A stretch of DNA of 64,000 bases from CAWGXG01 sp963826505 (GTDB lineage Bacteria; Chloroflexota; Anaerolineae; Aggregatilineales; Aggregatilineaceae): the NCBI GenBank assembly GCA_963826505.1, contig CAWGXG010000005.1, forward strand, positions 62,001-126,000, in the 5' to 3' direction. The position numbers were made by a program, and so were the translations under genes. Positions 46,323 through 55,607 of this stretch are shown here, in pieces. The notes below the pieces were generated by a model, which did no database searches, was not told the origin of the DNA, and saw only the letters and a program-made list of their open reading frames with translations. Every line of letters starts with the position of its first letter. The stretch's first letter is position 1.

Positions 46323-47201
46323 TTACTTGACTGCACCCGCAGTCAATCCGCTAATGTAATAACGCTGCAACGCAAAAAAAAGCAGCAAACACGGTACCAT
46401 CGCGATCGTAATCCCGGCCTGAAGTGCCCCCCAGTCGATACGCCCATATTCACCGCTTTGCACACTGGCCAGCAATACAGGAAGTGTGAAATTCCGGCTG
46501 CTGGTCATAAACGTCAGGGCGGCGATATATTCGTTCCAGGCGTTTATGAATGCAAACAGGCCCACCGTGACGATTCCAGGTCGGACAATGCTAAGCATCA
46601 CCCGGTACAGCAAACTCAAAGGTGTGCAGCCGTCGAGCAGCGCAGCTTCTTCCAGTTCACGCGGTACGCTGTCAAACGAGTTGCGCATCACGAATATGCC
46701 GAATGGAAGTTGAAACGTGATGTAGACCAAACTCAAGCCGTGTAATGTGTTTTGCATCTCGAGTTTGCGCAGGATGATGAACAAGGGAGTCAGAATGGTC
46801 TGAAACGGCACCATCAGCGTGACTAGAATGACGACAAACAGAATAGCCTTTCCGGGGAACTTGAAACGGGAGAATCCGTAGCCCCCTAGCACAGAGATGA
46901 CCACTGTGCCGACGACCGTGAGACATGCCGCGATGGTACTGTTTCCAACGTGTTGCCAGATGCCGTCACCAAACTCATCCAACTTGGCATAATTATCGAA
47001 TGATAAATATGAGGGAAGAAAGGTTGGCGGACTGGCAGACGCTTCTGCCGCCGGTTTGAAAGAGGTCATCATTGACCACACAATTGGAAATAAGAAGATC
47101 AGTGCCAGGGCTGTACAGAAAATGTAGTAAAGCCATGACCACCCTCTTGGTAGTTTCCCGGATGAATGCGTGTCTGATGAGCGACCTCGCGTCAATATCA
47201 T
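46323..47201 (-). CDS. CUT1 sugar ABC transporter permease, MalG-like
   Basis: ATG 47201 follows a strong ggagg at eight bases, giving 292 residues; an upstream ATG at 47234 would overlap the previous gene. The gene has six membrane helices, with LYYIFCTALALIFLFPIVW first, the entry LSFDNYAKLDEFG, the EAA loop RELEEAALLDGCT and the C-terminal YYISGLTAGAVK. It pairs with the permease at 47215 and is followed closely by the hydrolase. No ATPase gene is nearby. Confidence 0.92.
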   Translation of the reverse strand: MILTRGRSSDTHSSGKLPRGWSWLYYIFCTALALIFLFPIVWSMMTSFKPAAEASASPPTFLPSYLSFDNYAKLDEFGDGIWQHVGNSTIAACLTVVGTVVISVLGGYGFSRFKFPGKAILFVVILVTLMVPFQTILTPLFIILRKLEMQNTLHGLSLVYITFQLPFGIFVMRNSFDSVPRELEEAALLDGCTPLSLLYRVMLSIVRPGIVTVGLFAFINAWNEYIAALTFMTSSRNFTLPVLLASVQSGEYGRIDWGALQAGITIAMVPCLLLFFALQRYYISGLTAGAVK

Positions 47202-47214
47202 TGGGACTGCCTCC

Positions 47215-48129
47215 TCAATACTCCACGCCACCACGCAGCAGGTAGAGAAGTACTGAATTTAACACGGCCAGTACCGCAAGCAGGGCGATCGAAAGAGTAG
47301 CCGCATAGCCGAGTTTGAAATAGACGAAGGCATTGTTGTAGATCCAGTACACTATGCTGATCGTTTGGTTATGTGGTCTTCCCCCGGTCATGATCTTGAA
47401 AGGCTCAAATGCTAGGAAGGAGCCGATGACCGAAAGAACCAGCGCCAGAGCGAACGTGCGCCGCAACAATGGCATTGTGACGTAACGCAACCGTCTCCAA
47501 TACCCGGCGCCGTCGACCATGGCAGCTTCGTACAGGTCTTTAGGAATGGCTTGCATGCCTACGACAAAGAGCACCATCGTGAAACCGGTCGTTTTCCACA
47601 CGACCATGATGATAATTACAGTCATTGAGGAGTCGTAACCCGCAAACCACAACTTGGGACCGGCGATCACCCCGATTTCCCGCAAGACTGTGTTAAATAC
47701 ACCGACCTGATCATTCAAAAGCCAATTCCAGAGTAGACATACCGCGCTCAAACCAACGACGAACGGCATGAAGTAGATCGTGCGGAATATGCCAACCCCC
47801 CGCAGTCCCTGGTTGACAAGCAGCGCCAGGCCGAACGCCGGGATGAAAATCGCAGGTGTCACGAGCAGCGTATATTCGGTCGTAAACTTCATGCTCGTCC
47901 AAAACTGGTCGTCATCGAACATCACCTTATAGTTTTCTATACCGGTGAATTCTGATTGCCCAAGCAGCGGCCAGTCATGAAGAGACATCCAAAAGGTCAT
48001 GGCGAGAGGCAGGATGAAGAAGACTCCGACCATGATGAGCGCCGGGAGCACAAATAAGTAACCCCACCAGCGTTGCGACCGCTGTGCAGAGTAAGCCTGA
48101 CGAGTGAGTTGCCGGGTCAATGTAGCCAA
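47215..48129 (-). CDS. CUT1 sugar ABC transporter permease, MalF-like
   Basis: This has 304 residues from a TTG start at 48129 after gagagagc; no better start fits before the first helix (GYLFVLPALIMVGVFFILP). Marks are a TGIENYKVMFDDDQFW amphipathic entry, the EAA loop KDLYEAAMVDGAG, and a LAFEPFKIMTGGRP block. It is the partner of the MalG-like permease 13 bases downstream. Together with the binding protein at 48221 it forms a carbohydrate importer lacking its own ATPase. Confidence 0.92.
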   Translation of the reverse strand: MATLTRQLTRQAYSAQRSQRWWGYLFVLPALIMVGVFFILPLAMTFWMSLHDWPLLGQSEFTGIENYKVMFDDDQFWTSMKFTTEYTLLVTPAIFIPAFGLALLVNQGLRGVGIFRTIYFMPFVVGLSAVCLLWNWLLNDQVGVFNTVLREIGVIAGPKLWFAGYDSSMTVIIIMVVWKTTGFTMVLFVVGMQAIPKDLYEAAMVDGAGYWRRLRYVTMPLLRRTFALALVLSVIGSFLAFEPFKIMTGGRPHNQTISIVYWIYNNAFVYFKLGYAATLSIALLAVLAVLNSVLLYLLRGGVEY

Positions 48130-48220
48130 TTGGTCAAGCTCTCTCTTGTGTCATGGAACTGGTCTTCATAGAAATGGAGGGGTAGGCAAACCACCTACCC
48201 CTAACTGCACAATTCGAATC

Positions 48221-49507
48221 TTACTGAGATTCGAGGACGTCAGTGAACGCCTTCTGGGCCGAAGCCACCGCTTCATCGATATTGCCATCGAATATGGCTT
48301 CTTGCAGCATCTCCAGCCAGGGGCCATTTGCATCATTGAAAATCTGATTGTATGGCAGTAGATAGGGGGTACGCCCCAGATTTAGGGCATCGTTTGCCAG
48401 AATCACCCGCGCGTCTTCTGAGCTGTATTCATTTGCGCTCAGGTCTGAGCGCAAGGTCAGATGGTTAGTCTGCGCGTACACTTCTAATTGAGTCTCCTCG
48501 GTATAGAGCCAGCCCAGAAAAGCCTCCGCAGCATCAATGTGCGAAGAACCTTTGGCAATAGCGATCGAATCGCCACCGGCAAAGGAACCAATGCCGCCCG
48601 TTTCGCCGGGCAGGAAGCCAACGCCGAAATCGATCTCGGGGTGATCTTGTTTCATCAATTGGAGAATAAAAGCCCCAGTGCCCATCATACCTATCTTTCC
48701 AGTGAAGAAGGCATTGACGAAATCCCCACCATTGTCCACCTGTGCCCCAGGTGGAACCAACTGCTCTTCCCACATCTGGCGATATAGTTGAAGTGCGCTC
48801 ACGACTGCTGGCGTGTCAATGGTGGCCTCAGTCCCGTCCTCATTAAGCACATCGCCTCCACTTGCCCAAATTAAGGGAAGAAAAGTGAAGGCATTGCAGC
48901 CTGCGCATGCACCCGAGAAGTAGTAACCGTAGATATCATCTCCGAGCGCTGTGATTGCTCGCGCATAATCCAACAGTTCCGCCCACGTAGTCGGCGGTTT
49001 TTGTGGGTCAAGGCCGGCTTGCTCAAACAGAGTCTTGTTGTAGATCAGGAACGAACCGTCGACAAAAAACGGGAGCGCATAGTTGCGCCCTTCGTACACA
49101 CCAAGTCTGATGTGTGAAGCAGTCAGAAGATCAAAATCGGGCATGGAATCCGCGAGATCGGTGATATCCACCAATTGACCTGTGCTGGCGAATTGAGGGA
49201 CATAGATCAGGTCGATAGCGATGAGGTCCGGTGCGTCGCCACCGGCGATCGCAGTACCCAGTTTTTGTACGAACTGGTCAGAAGGAATGATGGTCAGACT
49301 GATCTGATCGGCGTGACTCGAGTTGAAAGCGTCAACCATTGGGTTGACTAGCGACTCATCTGTGTTACGCGACCAAAACTCAAGCGTTACCCCGTCTTGC
49401 GCGTCCGAAGTGCCAATACCCATCAGGAATGGGAATACCATCATTGCGCAAACAAAAATGCTTAAAGCGAATGACCGATAAGTTATGAAGCTCGATCGGT
49501 TATACAT
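48221..49507 (-). CDS. family 1 extracellular sugar-binding protein
   Basis: This has 428 residues. The signal peptide (core SIFVCAMMVFPFLMGIG) ends near DAQDG at about residue 37. There is no lipobox. The mature part follows SBP_bac_1: VTLEFWSRNTDESLVNPMVDAF, GGDAPDLIAIDLIYVPQF, NYALPFFVDGSFLIYNKTLFEQAG, and GGDSIAIAKGSSHIDAAEAFLGW. It has an excellent ribosome site (caggaggaa). It is first in the operon and divergent from the AraC regulator, with a palindrome upstream of its promoter. An oligosaccharide ligand is likely. Confidence 0.92.
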   Translation of the reverse strand: MYNRSSFITYRSFALSIFVCAMMVFPFLMGIGTSDAQDGVTLEFWSRNTDESLVNPMVDAFNSSHADQISLTIIPSDQFVQKLGTAIAGGDAPDLIAIDLIYVPQFASTGQLVDITDLADSMPDFDLLTASHIRLGVYEGRNYALPFFVDGSFLIYNKTLFEQAGLDPQKPPTTWAELLDYARAITALGDDIYGYYFSGACAGCNAFTFLPLIWASGGDVLNEDGTEATIDTPAVVSALQLYRQMWEEQLVPPGAQVDNGGDFVNAFFTGKIGMMGTGAFILQLMKQDHPEIDFGVGFLPGETGGIGSFAGGDSIAIAKGSSHIDAAEAFLGWLYTEETQLEVYAQTNHLTLRSDLSANEYSSEDARVILANDALNLGRTPYLLPYNQIFNDANGPWLEMLQEAIFDGNIDEAVASAQKAFTDVLESQ

Positions 49508-49583
49508 GAAATTCCTCCTGTAAAAACCTTCATATCGCGAAGTTCTTCACTTCAGGGTACTCCGACATTTTGAGCAACAGACA

Positions 49584-49620
49584 AATATAGCACGCCCAAC
49601 CACGGTTTCAGACCGTGGTT
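49584..49620 (-). promoter_or_regulatory. promoter and palindromic activator site of the sugar-binding operon
   Basis: A minus-strand -10 box TATATT lies at 49584-49589 with no good -35. Instead a perfect 9-bp inverted repeat (aaccacggt-ttcag-accgtggtt, 49598-49620) covers the -35 region. This fits activation by the divergent AraC-type regulator whose gene starts at 49815. Confidence 0.5.
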
Positions 49621-49814
49621 ATATGCCAATCTCGATTTTGATCGTACGTACGCAAGGCATTGGCCAACCGAACCAACCGATGGCCACCGGAGGCAAGAAC
49701 GCGAACGCGTATAGATCTAGATGAAATCCTCAGAGGATACTATACCGATATCGTGATACAATCATCTCACAGTTATTTGTACCAGACAAGATTACGGCCC
49801 CGTGGGAGATCGAT

Positions 49815-50657
49815 ATGATTCCGACTTATTTCGATCAAAGCACCGGTTATTTGCAACTCTGTTCCAGACTGCCTTTGAGTGCGCAGAATGCAGGTTTATT
49901 TGTTAGCAATGGCACCGGGATTTACCCGAGGCGAGTTCTGGACAGCTTTGTGCTGATCTTCCTTGTCAAAGGCACACTGCAGATGAGGGAGAATGAAGAA
50001 CGTTTCAACCTCGATCCCGGCCAAGCCTTATTATTATGGCCAAGACGTGAACATGCCGGGACCGAACCCTATGGTCCATTGTGTTCATATTATTGGATCG
50101 TTTTTGATGTCGCAGAGACGGATGCTCATACGTCGTGCACGATCCGTATCCCGCAACTAGTCACAGTCTCCCGCCCCGATCATCTGACCAGTCTGTTTCG
50201 CCGCTTTCTTGATGATCAGGAAACTAAGTTTTTGCAGCCCGCTGCAGCTGACTGTTTGACCACACTTATGCTTTGTGAACTAACCATTGCACAAGCACAC
50301 GAAAATCGTAATCAAGCTTCAGTGCTGGCGCGCGATGCACAGCGGTACATTGTTGCACATTTCGCGTCGCCTCTATCGACCAGCAGAATCGCAGCGGAAT
50401 TGGGGTGCAGCGCAGACTATCTTGGACGATGCTTTCAGTCAGTGTACCGGTTTACGATTACCGAGGCCATACATCGGCAGCGCCTGAAAATCGCGCGCTC
50501 AATGCTGCTTGATACGACGGACACGATTGAGATCATAGCGTGTCAGTGTGGTTTCACGAATGCAATCTTTTTTCGGCGGATATTTAAGCGTTACGAAGGC
50601 GTGCCTCCTTCGACCTTCCGCGAGCTCTACGCACGAGTCCATTTCAATTCAAGGTGA
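49815..50657 (+). CDS. AraC-family transcriptional regulator
   Basis: This has 280 residues. The N-terminal half (about 1-165) has the sugar-binding cupin pattern (RRVLDSFVLIFLVKGTLQM, LDPGQALLLWPRREH). The C-terminal half (about 175-278) has the two AraC helix-turn-helix motifs: LSTSRIAAELGCSADYLGRCF and TIEIIACQCGFTNAIFFRRI, ending GVPPSTFREL. It is divergent from the sugar importer/hydrolase operon, 308 bases away, and probably activates it when the sugar is present, via the palindrome at 49598-49620. Confidence 0.92.
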   Translation: MIPTYFDQSTGYLQLCSRLPLSAQNAGLFVSNGTGIYPRRVLDSFVLIFLVKGTLQMRENEERFNLDPGQALLLWPRREHAGTEPYGPLCSYYWIVFDVAETDAHTSCTIRIPQLVTVSRPDHLTSLFRRFLDDQETKFLQPAAADCLTTLMLCELTIAQAHENRNQASVLARDAQRYIVAHFASPLSTSRIAAELGCSADYLGRCFQSVYRFTITEAIHRQRLKIARSMLLDTTDTIEIIACQCGFTNAIFFRRIFKRYEGVPPSTFRELYARVHFNSR

Positions 50658-50681
50658 ATGGGACACTTCCGTGAGCGGAAA

Positions 50682-50798
50682 TCACTGGGCGAGATGCGCA
50701 AAGAAAGGGCGATCTCCGATCTCGTTGTAGTAGCTACTTAAGCCGTCCGTACAATATTCTTCTCTCAAATCAACAGGAAAGCCTTGATACGACGGCAT
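50682..50798 (-). CDS. possible 38-residue protein of unknown function
   Basis: ATG 50798 follows gagggg at seven bases and opens a 38-codon frame (MPSYQGFPVDLREEYC, ending GDRPFFAHLAQ). Residue composition is protein-like but no domain is recognised. It could be the surviving end of a longer gene. It lies between AraC and the methyltransferase in a 332-base stretch that holds nothing else I can support. Confidence 0.25.
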   Translation of the reverse strand: MPSYQGFPVDLREEYCTDGLSSYYNEIGDRPFFAHLAQ

Positions 50799-50989
50799 GT
50801 CAAACCCCTCAGTTTTTCTGTTCGAAAACACGGGGAAATCAGGCCCGATGAGCTAAATCGCCCCTACACCCCACACTACGGTCAGGCATCAAGCGCAAGA
50901 CGCTTGCAGATCCCTGCCTGTTGTTCATTGGCCGAGTCATTTCCGCCGATGCCTGCGGCTTGTCGATCGGGACGGTCCAGAAACGATCT

Positions 50990-51838
50990 CTATTCACGCT
51001 CACGGAGCGCCGTGACGCGAATCAACGCTGGTCGCCAGAGCAGCGAACCATCGGGCTCAGCGAACTCGTCCATCCGGGCGCGGACCGCGGCTAAAAATGC
51101 CACACGCGTTTCCGCATCCATTGTGCGGACTTCTTCCCAGCGATAGGTCCACGCAAGCTTGTACCGCAGATAATCCTCAATATCCGCGATTCGGATCGTC
51201 AGCGGCTCTGATTCCTCGGCGTGCTCAACCGTCAGCCCAAGCTTGCCCAACCACTCGCGGTAATCGTTCGGTTCCTGTAGATAATCGCCCCACTGCGATG
51301 GATTGGCCTCAACGTCGGCGCGCAGTTTGCGCATCGATTCGTCTGGCTGTGACGCAATGAAGTCCGTCAACGTCTTATTTATGGCGTGGTCGATTTCAGA
51401 AACCGGCCCCCACTCCTGGATCACGAACCGCCCACCCGGTGCAACTACCTGACTGACCGCGCGCATGCTGTCATTCGGAAAGGTGGCGTTTAGTCCAAAA
51501 TGTGCCAGCACGAGCGATATGCCCCCGCGAGCGAACGGGAGATAGTGAATATCTGCCTGGACGTACTGCACATTCAGCGGCGACGGCGTCGCGCGCCCAA
51601 CCCGTAGCGACCGGTGCGAAATATCCAACCCGACAACCTGCTGCACGTAGGGTGCGACCGTGCGCGCCAGGATGCCGATCCCGGAGCCGACGTCAAGCAC
51701 CCGGTCACTGCGCAGCGGCGCCGCATACGCCACGAAATCACGAATCAGCGGGCCGAAAATCGGCTCAATATCGACCGCATAGCGTTCGGCGGCGTGATCG
51801 AACAGGTACTCCATGAGCTTAAGCTTGCTGCGGTTCAT
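50990..51838 (-). CDS. class I SAM-dependent methyltransferase
   Basis: This has 282 residues. Motif I, the SAM-binding glycine loop, is RVLDVGSGIGILAR; motif II/III residues follow in VVGLDISHRSL and VQADIHYLPFA; a Methyltransf_11-type FVIQEWGP strand comes later. The remaining C-terminal part is helical and would choose the substrate, which is unknown. ATG 51838 overlaps by four bases (ATGA) the stop of a decayed upstream frame, so it was once the second gene of a coupled pair. Confidence 0.88.
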   Translation of the reverse strand: MNRSKLKLMEYLFDHAAERYAVDIEPIFGPLIRDFVAYAAPLRSDRVLDVGSGIGILARTVAPYVQQVVGLDISHRSLRVGRATPSPLNVQYVQADIHYLPFARGGISLVLAHFGLNATFPNDSMRAVSQVVAPGGRFVIQEWGPVSEIDHAINKTLTDFIASQPDESMRKLRADVEANPSQWGDYLQEPNDYREWLGKLGLTVEHAEESEPLTIRIADIEDYLRYKLAWTYRWEEVRTMDAETRVAFLAAVRARMDEFAEPDGSLLWRPALIRVTALRERE

Positions 51839-52008
51839 AAGACTTCCACGGGTGCGACGGCATATTGAACGGCCAAATGGTGTCCAAATGATAGCATATA
51901 GGGGCGCTGTCCTGCTTCAACCTCGAAGATTCCGTGCTCTTCCACATACTTGGTGATGGGGTTGACAACCCAATTGCCGGTTTTGACCGCGGAGATCGTT
52001 GGAACGCC
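51835..52008 (-). pseudogene. C-terminal remnant of an unidentified gene upstream of the methyltransferase
   Basis: About 57 codons without a start read GVPTISAVKTGNWVVNP, then YVEEHGIFEVEAGQRPYM and HHLAVQYAVAPVEVL before a stop that overlaps the methyltransferase start. The composition and the ATGA overlap make this a genuine former reading frame rather than chance. I do not recognise the family. Further upstream (52009-52340) only out-of-frame traces remain. Confidence 0.4.
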
Positions 52009-52348
52009 TGCATGAGATTCCTGGCATCGACCAGATGACCACTCAGATCACGTCGCCACAGTCGGTACGGATATGACGCACTTCCCCTGCGAAAGGCACG
52101 TGACTGCCTGGGCGGGACAGGCCAAATCGCTAACGTGGCCTCAGATTATCGACGAATTATTCGCCGTGCGCCAGCGTACCGTGTTATTTCGATCGGATTG
52201 GGTCACGCGATTTTTCTGCGGTTCACGCATCCAGACAGGAAACTCATCTGCCACTCATGTGCTCGATCCGCAGACTATCCCAAAGATCAGCCAATCGTTC
52301 ATCAAATACTCATCAAAACGATATTTACATGTGACGAAATTAAATATA

Positions 52349-52370
52349 CAATACATGAACAATACATGAA
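52349..52370 (+). repeat. 11-bp tandem repeat upstream of the fasciclin gene
   Basis: caatacatgaa is repeated head to tail at 52349-52359 and 52360-52370, about 30 bases before the fasciclin ATG and overlapping a possible -10 (TATACA at 52345). It may be an operator half-site pair, perhaps for the MerR-type regulator downstream; this is speculative. Confidence 0.4.
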
Positions 52371-52397
52371 CGTTCAGATTCAGAAAGGAAACCCACT

Positions 52398-53513
52398 ATG
52401 CGTAAAACCATCGCCCTGATGTTATCTGTCGTATTGCTCCTGGCCCTGGCTGCGCCTGCGATGGCACAAGACAACCAGAAGACGATTGTTGACATTGCCG
52501 TCGAAGATGGCCGTTTCACGACACTCGTTGCCGCGCTCCAGGCGGCTGGCCTAGTTGACACACTGCAAGGTCCAGGTCCGTTCACCGTGTTTGCCCCGAC
52601 CGATGACGCCTTCGCCGCTCTGCCCTCCGGCACCGTTGATGCGCTGCTCGCAGACATTCCGGCTCTGACTGACATTCTGCTCTACCATGTCGTGGCCGGC
52701 AAAGCCATGGCCGCGGACGTCGTGACACTGTCTTCTGTGACGACGCTCAATAACCTGGATGTTTCCATCAAAGTTGTAGACGGAAAGGTCTACTTGAACG
52801 ATACGGTGCAGGTCATCATTACTGACATCGATGCCTCCAATGGCGTGATCCACGTGATCGATGCGGTCCTGCTGCCCCCCTTCTCGGTCACCAACAACAG
52901 CGCCAATAATCTCAACTTCCGCAGCGGCCCCGGTCTGGATCGCAGCATTATTGGGTCCTTCGCGACTGGTGCACGCGCCGAAGCGCTGGCTCGCAACGAA
53001 TCCGGGGACTGGATCCAGATTAAGAATGCTGGTGAGATGGGCTGGGTCTTTGCCCCGTTGACCACCCTCAGCGGCGATGTGATGTCCCTGCCTATCGCGC
53101 CTGGCACCATTGTCGAGATTGCTGTTGCGGATGGGCGCTTCACGACGTTGGTAGCTGCTGTGCAGGCCGCGGATCTGGTTGATGCGCTGAATGGTGAAGG
53201 TCCGTTCACGGTCTTTGCTCCGACAGATGAGGCCTTCGCCGCGCTGCCGGAAGGCACGATCGACGCCCTGCTAGCAGATATCCCGACCCTGACGGGCATC
53301 CTGCTGTATCACGTGGTGCCCGGTAAGGTCATGGCTGCCGATGTGGTCAACCTGACTTCCGCCACGACCCTGGAAGGCGCGAATATCAGCATCAGCGTGG
53401 TTGACGGCAACGTCTTCCTGAACGATACTGTGCAGGTCATCATCACCGACATCAAGGCCTCCAATGGCGTCATTCATGTCATCGACGGCGTGCTGCTACC
53501 ACCTGACATGTAA
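52398..53513 (+). CDS. secreted protein with two fasciclin domains and an SH3b-like linker
   Basis: This has 371 residues. The Sec signal peptide ends at APAMA (about residue 23). Fasciclin (FAS1) domain 1 spans about 30-160 and domain 2 about 235-370. Each has the FAS1 H1 box (GPFTVFAPTDDAFAALP), ILLYHVVAGK, and the H2 box VIHVIDAVLLPP. Between them (about 163-225) a bacterial SH3-like stretch reads NNLNFRSGPGLDRSIIGSF. The two FAS1 domains are close copies of one another. FAS1 proteins mediate adhesion or matrix binding. A strong terminator follows, and a CarH-like light regulator is the next gene. Confidence 0.92.
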   Translation: MRKTIALMLSVVLLLALAAPAMAQDNQKTIVDIAVEDGRFTTLVAALQAAGLVDTLQGPGPFTVFAPTDDAFAALPSGTVDALLADIPALTDILLYHVVAGKAMAADVVTLSSVTTLNNLDVSIKVVDGKVYLNDTVQVIITDIDASNGVIHVIDAVLLPPFSVTNNSANNLNFRSGPGLDRSIIGSFATGARAEALARNESGDWIQIKNAGEMGWVFAPLTTLSGDVMSLPIAPGTIVEIAVADGRFTTLVAAVQAADLVDALNGEGPFTVFAPTDEAFAALPEGTIDALLADIPTLTGILLYHVVPGKVMAADVVNLTSATTLEGANISISVVDGNVFLNDTVQVIITDIKASNGVIHVIDGVLLPPDM

Positions 53514-53542
53514 CTAACCAGAGCATTCGCCATCAACCAACA

Positions 53543-53567
53543 GGCCGGGACAGAGTCCCGGCCTTTG
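53543..53567 (+). terminator. rho-independent terminator after the fasciclin gene
   Basis: aggccgggac-aga-gtcccggcct forms a perfect 10-bp stem with a three-base loop, followed by a short T-run, about 30 bases after the stop. Confidence 0.8.
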
Positions 53568-53677
53568 ACGGCGGTGCGATGCATGAAAAGACATTTGTCG
53601 CCGTTTTTGCCTGTTTTGAGCCATAATCATTCACTGCACATCATCACAAACCATTCCACCCCATCGAGGAGCGAACA

Positions 53678-54626
53678 GTGGACGCTGCCGCGGTCTATAA
53701 TATTGGCGTCGTCGCGCGCATGACTGACATTGCTGAAAACACCTTGCGCATCTGGGAACGTCGTTATGGTTTCCCTACGCCGGACCGCACCGAAGGGGGC
53801 CACCGCTTGTACTCTGCGCGCGAAGTTGCACGTATCCAATGGGTCAAACAACGCCTCGATGAAGGCATGCAAATCCGCAACGCCATACAGGCTTTGAGCC
53901 AGCATGAGGAAACAGGTCTATCTGTCAATGCTTCCCTCGAATCTCAAGCAGTCGCGCGTTCTTCTGTTTCCAGCGCCACAACGCGCAAACAACTGCTGGA
54001 AGCGCTGATTGCGCTTGACAAACACCAGGCAGATTTGATCCTTGGTGACGCGCTAGCCATACACTCGTTGGAACAACTGCTCCTGACCATTATCGCACCG
54101 ACATTCACGGCGATTGGGCAGGCCTGGCAAACAGACCGCATCAGCATCGCCACTGAGCATTTTGCGACCAACTATCTGCGCCACAAACTGCTAACGTGGA
54201 TGCAAATGGCCCCGCCTGAATATCCTGTCCAGCCCGTTGTGCTGGCCTGCGCGCCGGGCGAACTGCATGAAGGCGGCTTACTCATGCTGGGGTTGCTGCT
54301 GCAACGTCTGCGCTGGCCGGTCGTCTACCTGGGGCAATCCATTGACCTGCCCGATCTCATCGTCCTGGTTGAGCAGATCAAGCCCTCCATGATCGTTTTT
54401 GTTGCGATGACCGAACCATCCGCTCAGGCCCTAAGTCAGTGGCCCACAATGGCTTCAAAAGGACAAGGACAAGAAAATCCCAATTGTGGCCTATGCAGGT
54501 TACATTTTCACGCAGGATCCGACCTGGATCGAACGCGTGTCCGGCGTGTACCTCGGCGATACGATATTGGAGGGATTGGACATAGCCAACGAATTGCTGC
54601 ACCAACTGAACCCCTTTCCCGGCTAG
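53678..54626 (+). pseudogene. CarH/LitR-like MerR-B12 photoreceptor repressor, frameshifted
   Basis: The N-terminal MerR helix-turn-helix (about 5-75) reads YNIGVVARMTDIAENTLRIW and TPDRTEGGHRLYSAREV. The cobalamin part has the CarH signature W-x9-EH (W150, E160, H161 in AWQTDRISIATEH) and the lower-ligand motif in APGELHEGG (H197). Together these predict adenosylcobalamin binding, DNA binding in the dark, and release in light. Near 54447 one base is missing. The terminal Rossmann segment (KKIPIVAYAGYIF through LLHQLNPFPG) continues in another frame to 54626. The uncorrected frame instead runs on to 54796 with nonsense. All key residues precede the break, so partial function is possible. Confidence 0.8.
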
Positions 54627-54815
54627 ATCGGACAGCGCATCCACCGCTGGACCGGCCACCCTGCAACGAGCTCACTTGGCCGGGTAGTTGTCCCCGATGT
54701 CCGTGTCGCTCACCTGGCTGGCGTGATCAACCCGACCAGCGCGCCGTTCTTGGTGTTGCAGACCTTGCGGATGTGGTCCAGCACAATGAGCGGTGATGCA
54801 AAAATAGTCATGCCA

Positions 54816-55568
54816 TCATCCTCCGGCAGCCGTGCCGGTAGGTAAGGCCCCGATCTCCTGCAGGTGTACGTCGGCGCCGCCGTCGAGTGCCGTCCTCTGA
54901 ATAGTGTCGTTGCGAAGCTCGAACAACTTCGGAACGTCCGCCATAAGCTCGCGGTCATACGACACGACCAGCACCGTCGTGCCCTGCCCCGCCTGCTCAC
55001 GCAAAATGTCAAAGACATTCACGGCGCTCATGCGGTCCAGGTTGGCGGTCAGTTCGTCCCCGATCAGGAGCGGCGGATCGTTGGCCAGCGCCCGCGCGAT
55101 GGCGACGCGCTGCTGCTGGCCCCCCGAAAGAGTTGCGGGCAGCTTGTGGGCTTGATCCGCGATGCCTAGCCGCTCCAGGAGTGTCATGGCGCGATCCATG
55201 CGTTCGCCGGGCTTGTGCACGCCCGCCAGATCCATCGGCGCGATGACGTTCTGGACGACGCTGACGGTCGGCAACAACTGGAAAAACTGGAACACGATCC
55301 CGATGTTGCGCGCCCGCCATTTGATCAGATCGCGTTGGGGCGTGCGCGTGACGTTCACGCCGCCGATAGTAACCTCACCCACCGTTGGCGCGTCGATGGC
55401 GGTCAGCATGTTCAAGAAAGTCGTCTTACCGCTGCCCGACGGACCGACGAGCGCCGCGAAATCGCCCGCTTCCAGGCTGAAGGTCACGTCTCTGAGCACA
55501 GTCAGAGGTCCAGCGGGCGTAGGATAGGTCTTGCTCAGAGAATTCACCTGGATGGATGGAGTAGCCAC
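54816..55568 (-). CDS. LolD/MacB-type ABC transporter ATP-binding protein
   Basis: This has 250 residues. Walker A is GPSGSGKTT, the signature is LSGGQQQRVAIARAL, and Walker B is PPLLIGDELTANLD with Leu where Pro is usual. The switch His (normally in THDRE) is replaced by Tyr in VVSYDREL. These two changes are unusual and may lower ATPase cycling or mark a regulatory role. It lies 39 bases after the FtsX-like permease gene on the same strand, with which it would form a lipoprotein, antibiotic or cell-envelope transporter. Confidence 0.88.
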   Translation of the reverse strand: MATPSIQVNSLSKTYPTPAGPLTVLRDVTFSLEAGDFAALVGPSGSGKTTFLNMLTAIDAPTVGEVTIGGVNVTRTPQRDLIKWRARNIGIVFQFFQLLPTVSVVQNVIAPMDLAGVHKPGERMDRAMTLLERLGIADQAHKLPATLSGGQQQRVAIARALANDPPLLIGDELTANLDRMSAVNVFDILREQAGQGTTVLVVSYDRELMADVPKLFELRNDTIQRTALDGGADVHLQEIGALPTGTAAGG

Positions 55569-55607
55569 GATGATGTGCCTCGCTTCGTCTGTTGGATGTT
55601 ACCGGGT

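Noticed and set aside
51819..52013. 64-codon minus-strand frame ahead of the methyltransferase
   Set aside because: Another frame of the same stretch reads as a real, coupled gene remnant, so this one is a shadow.
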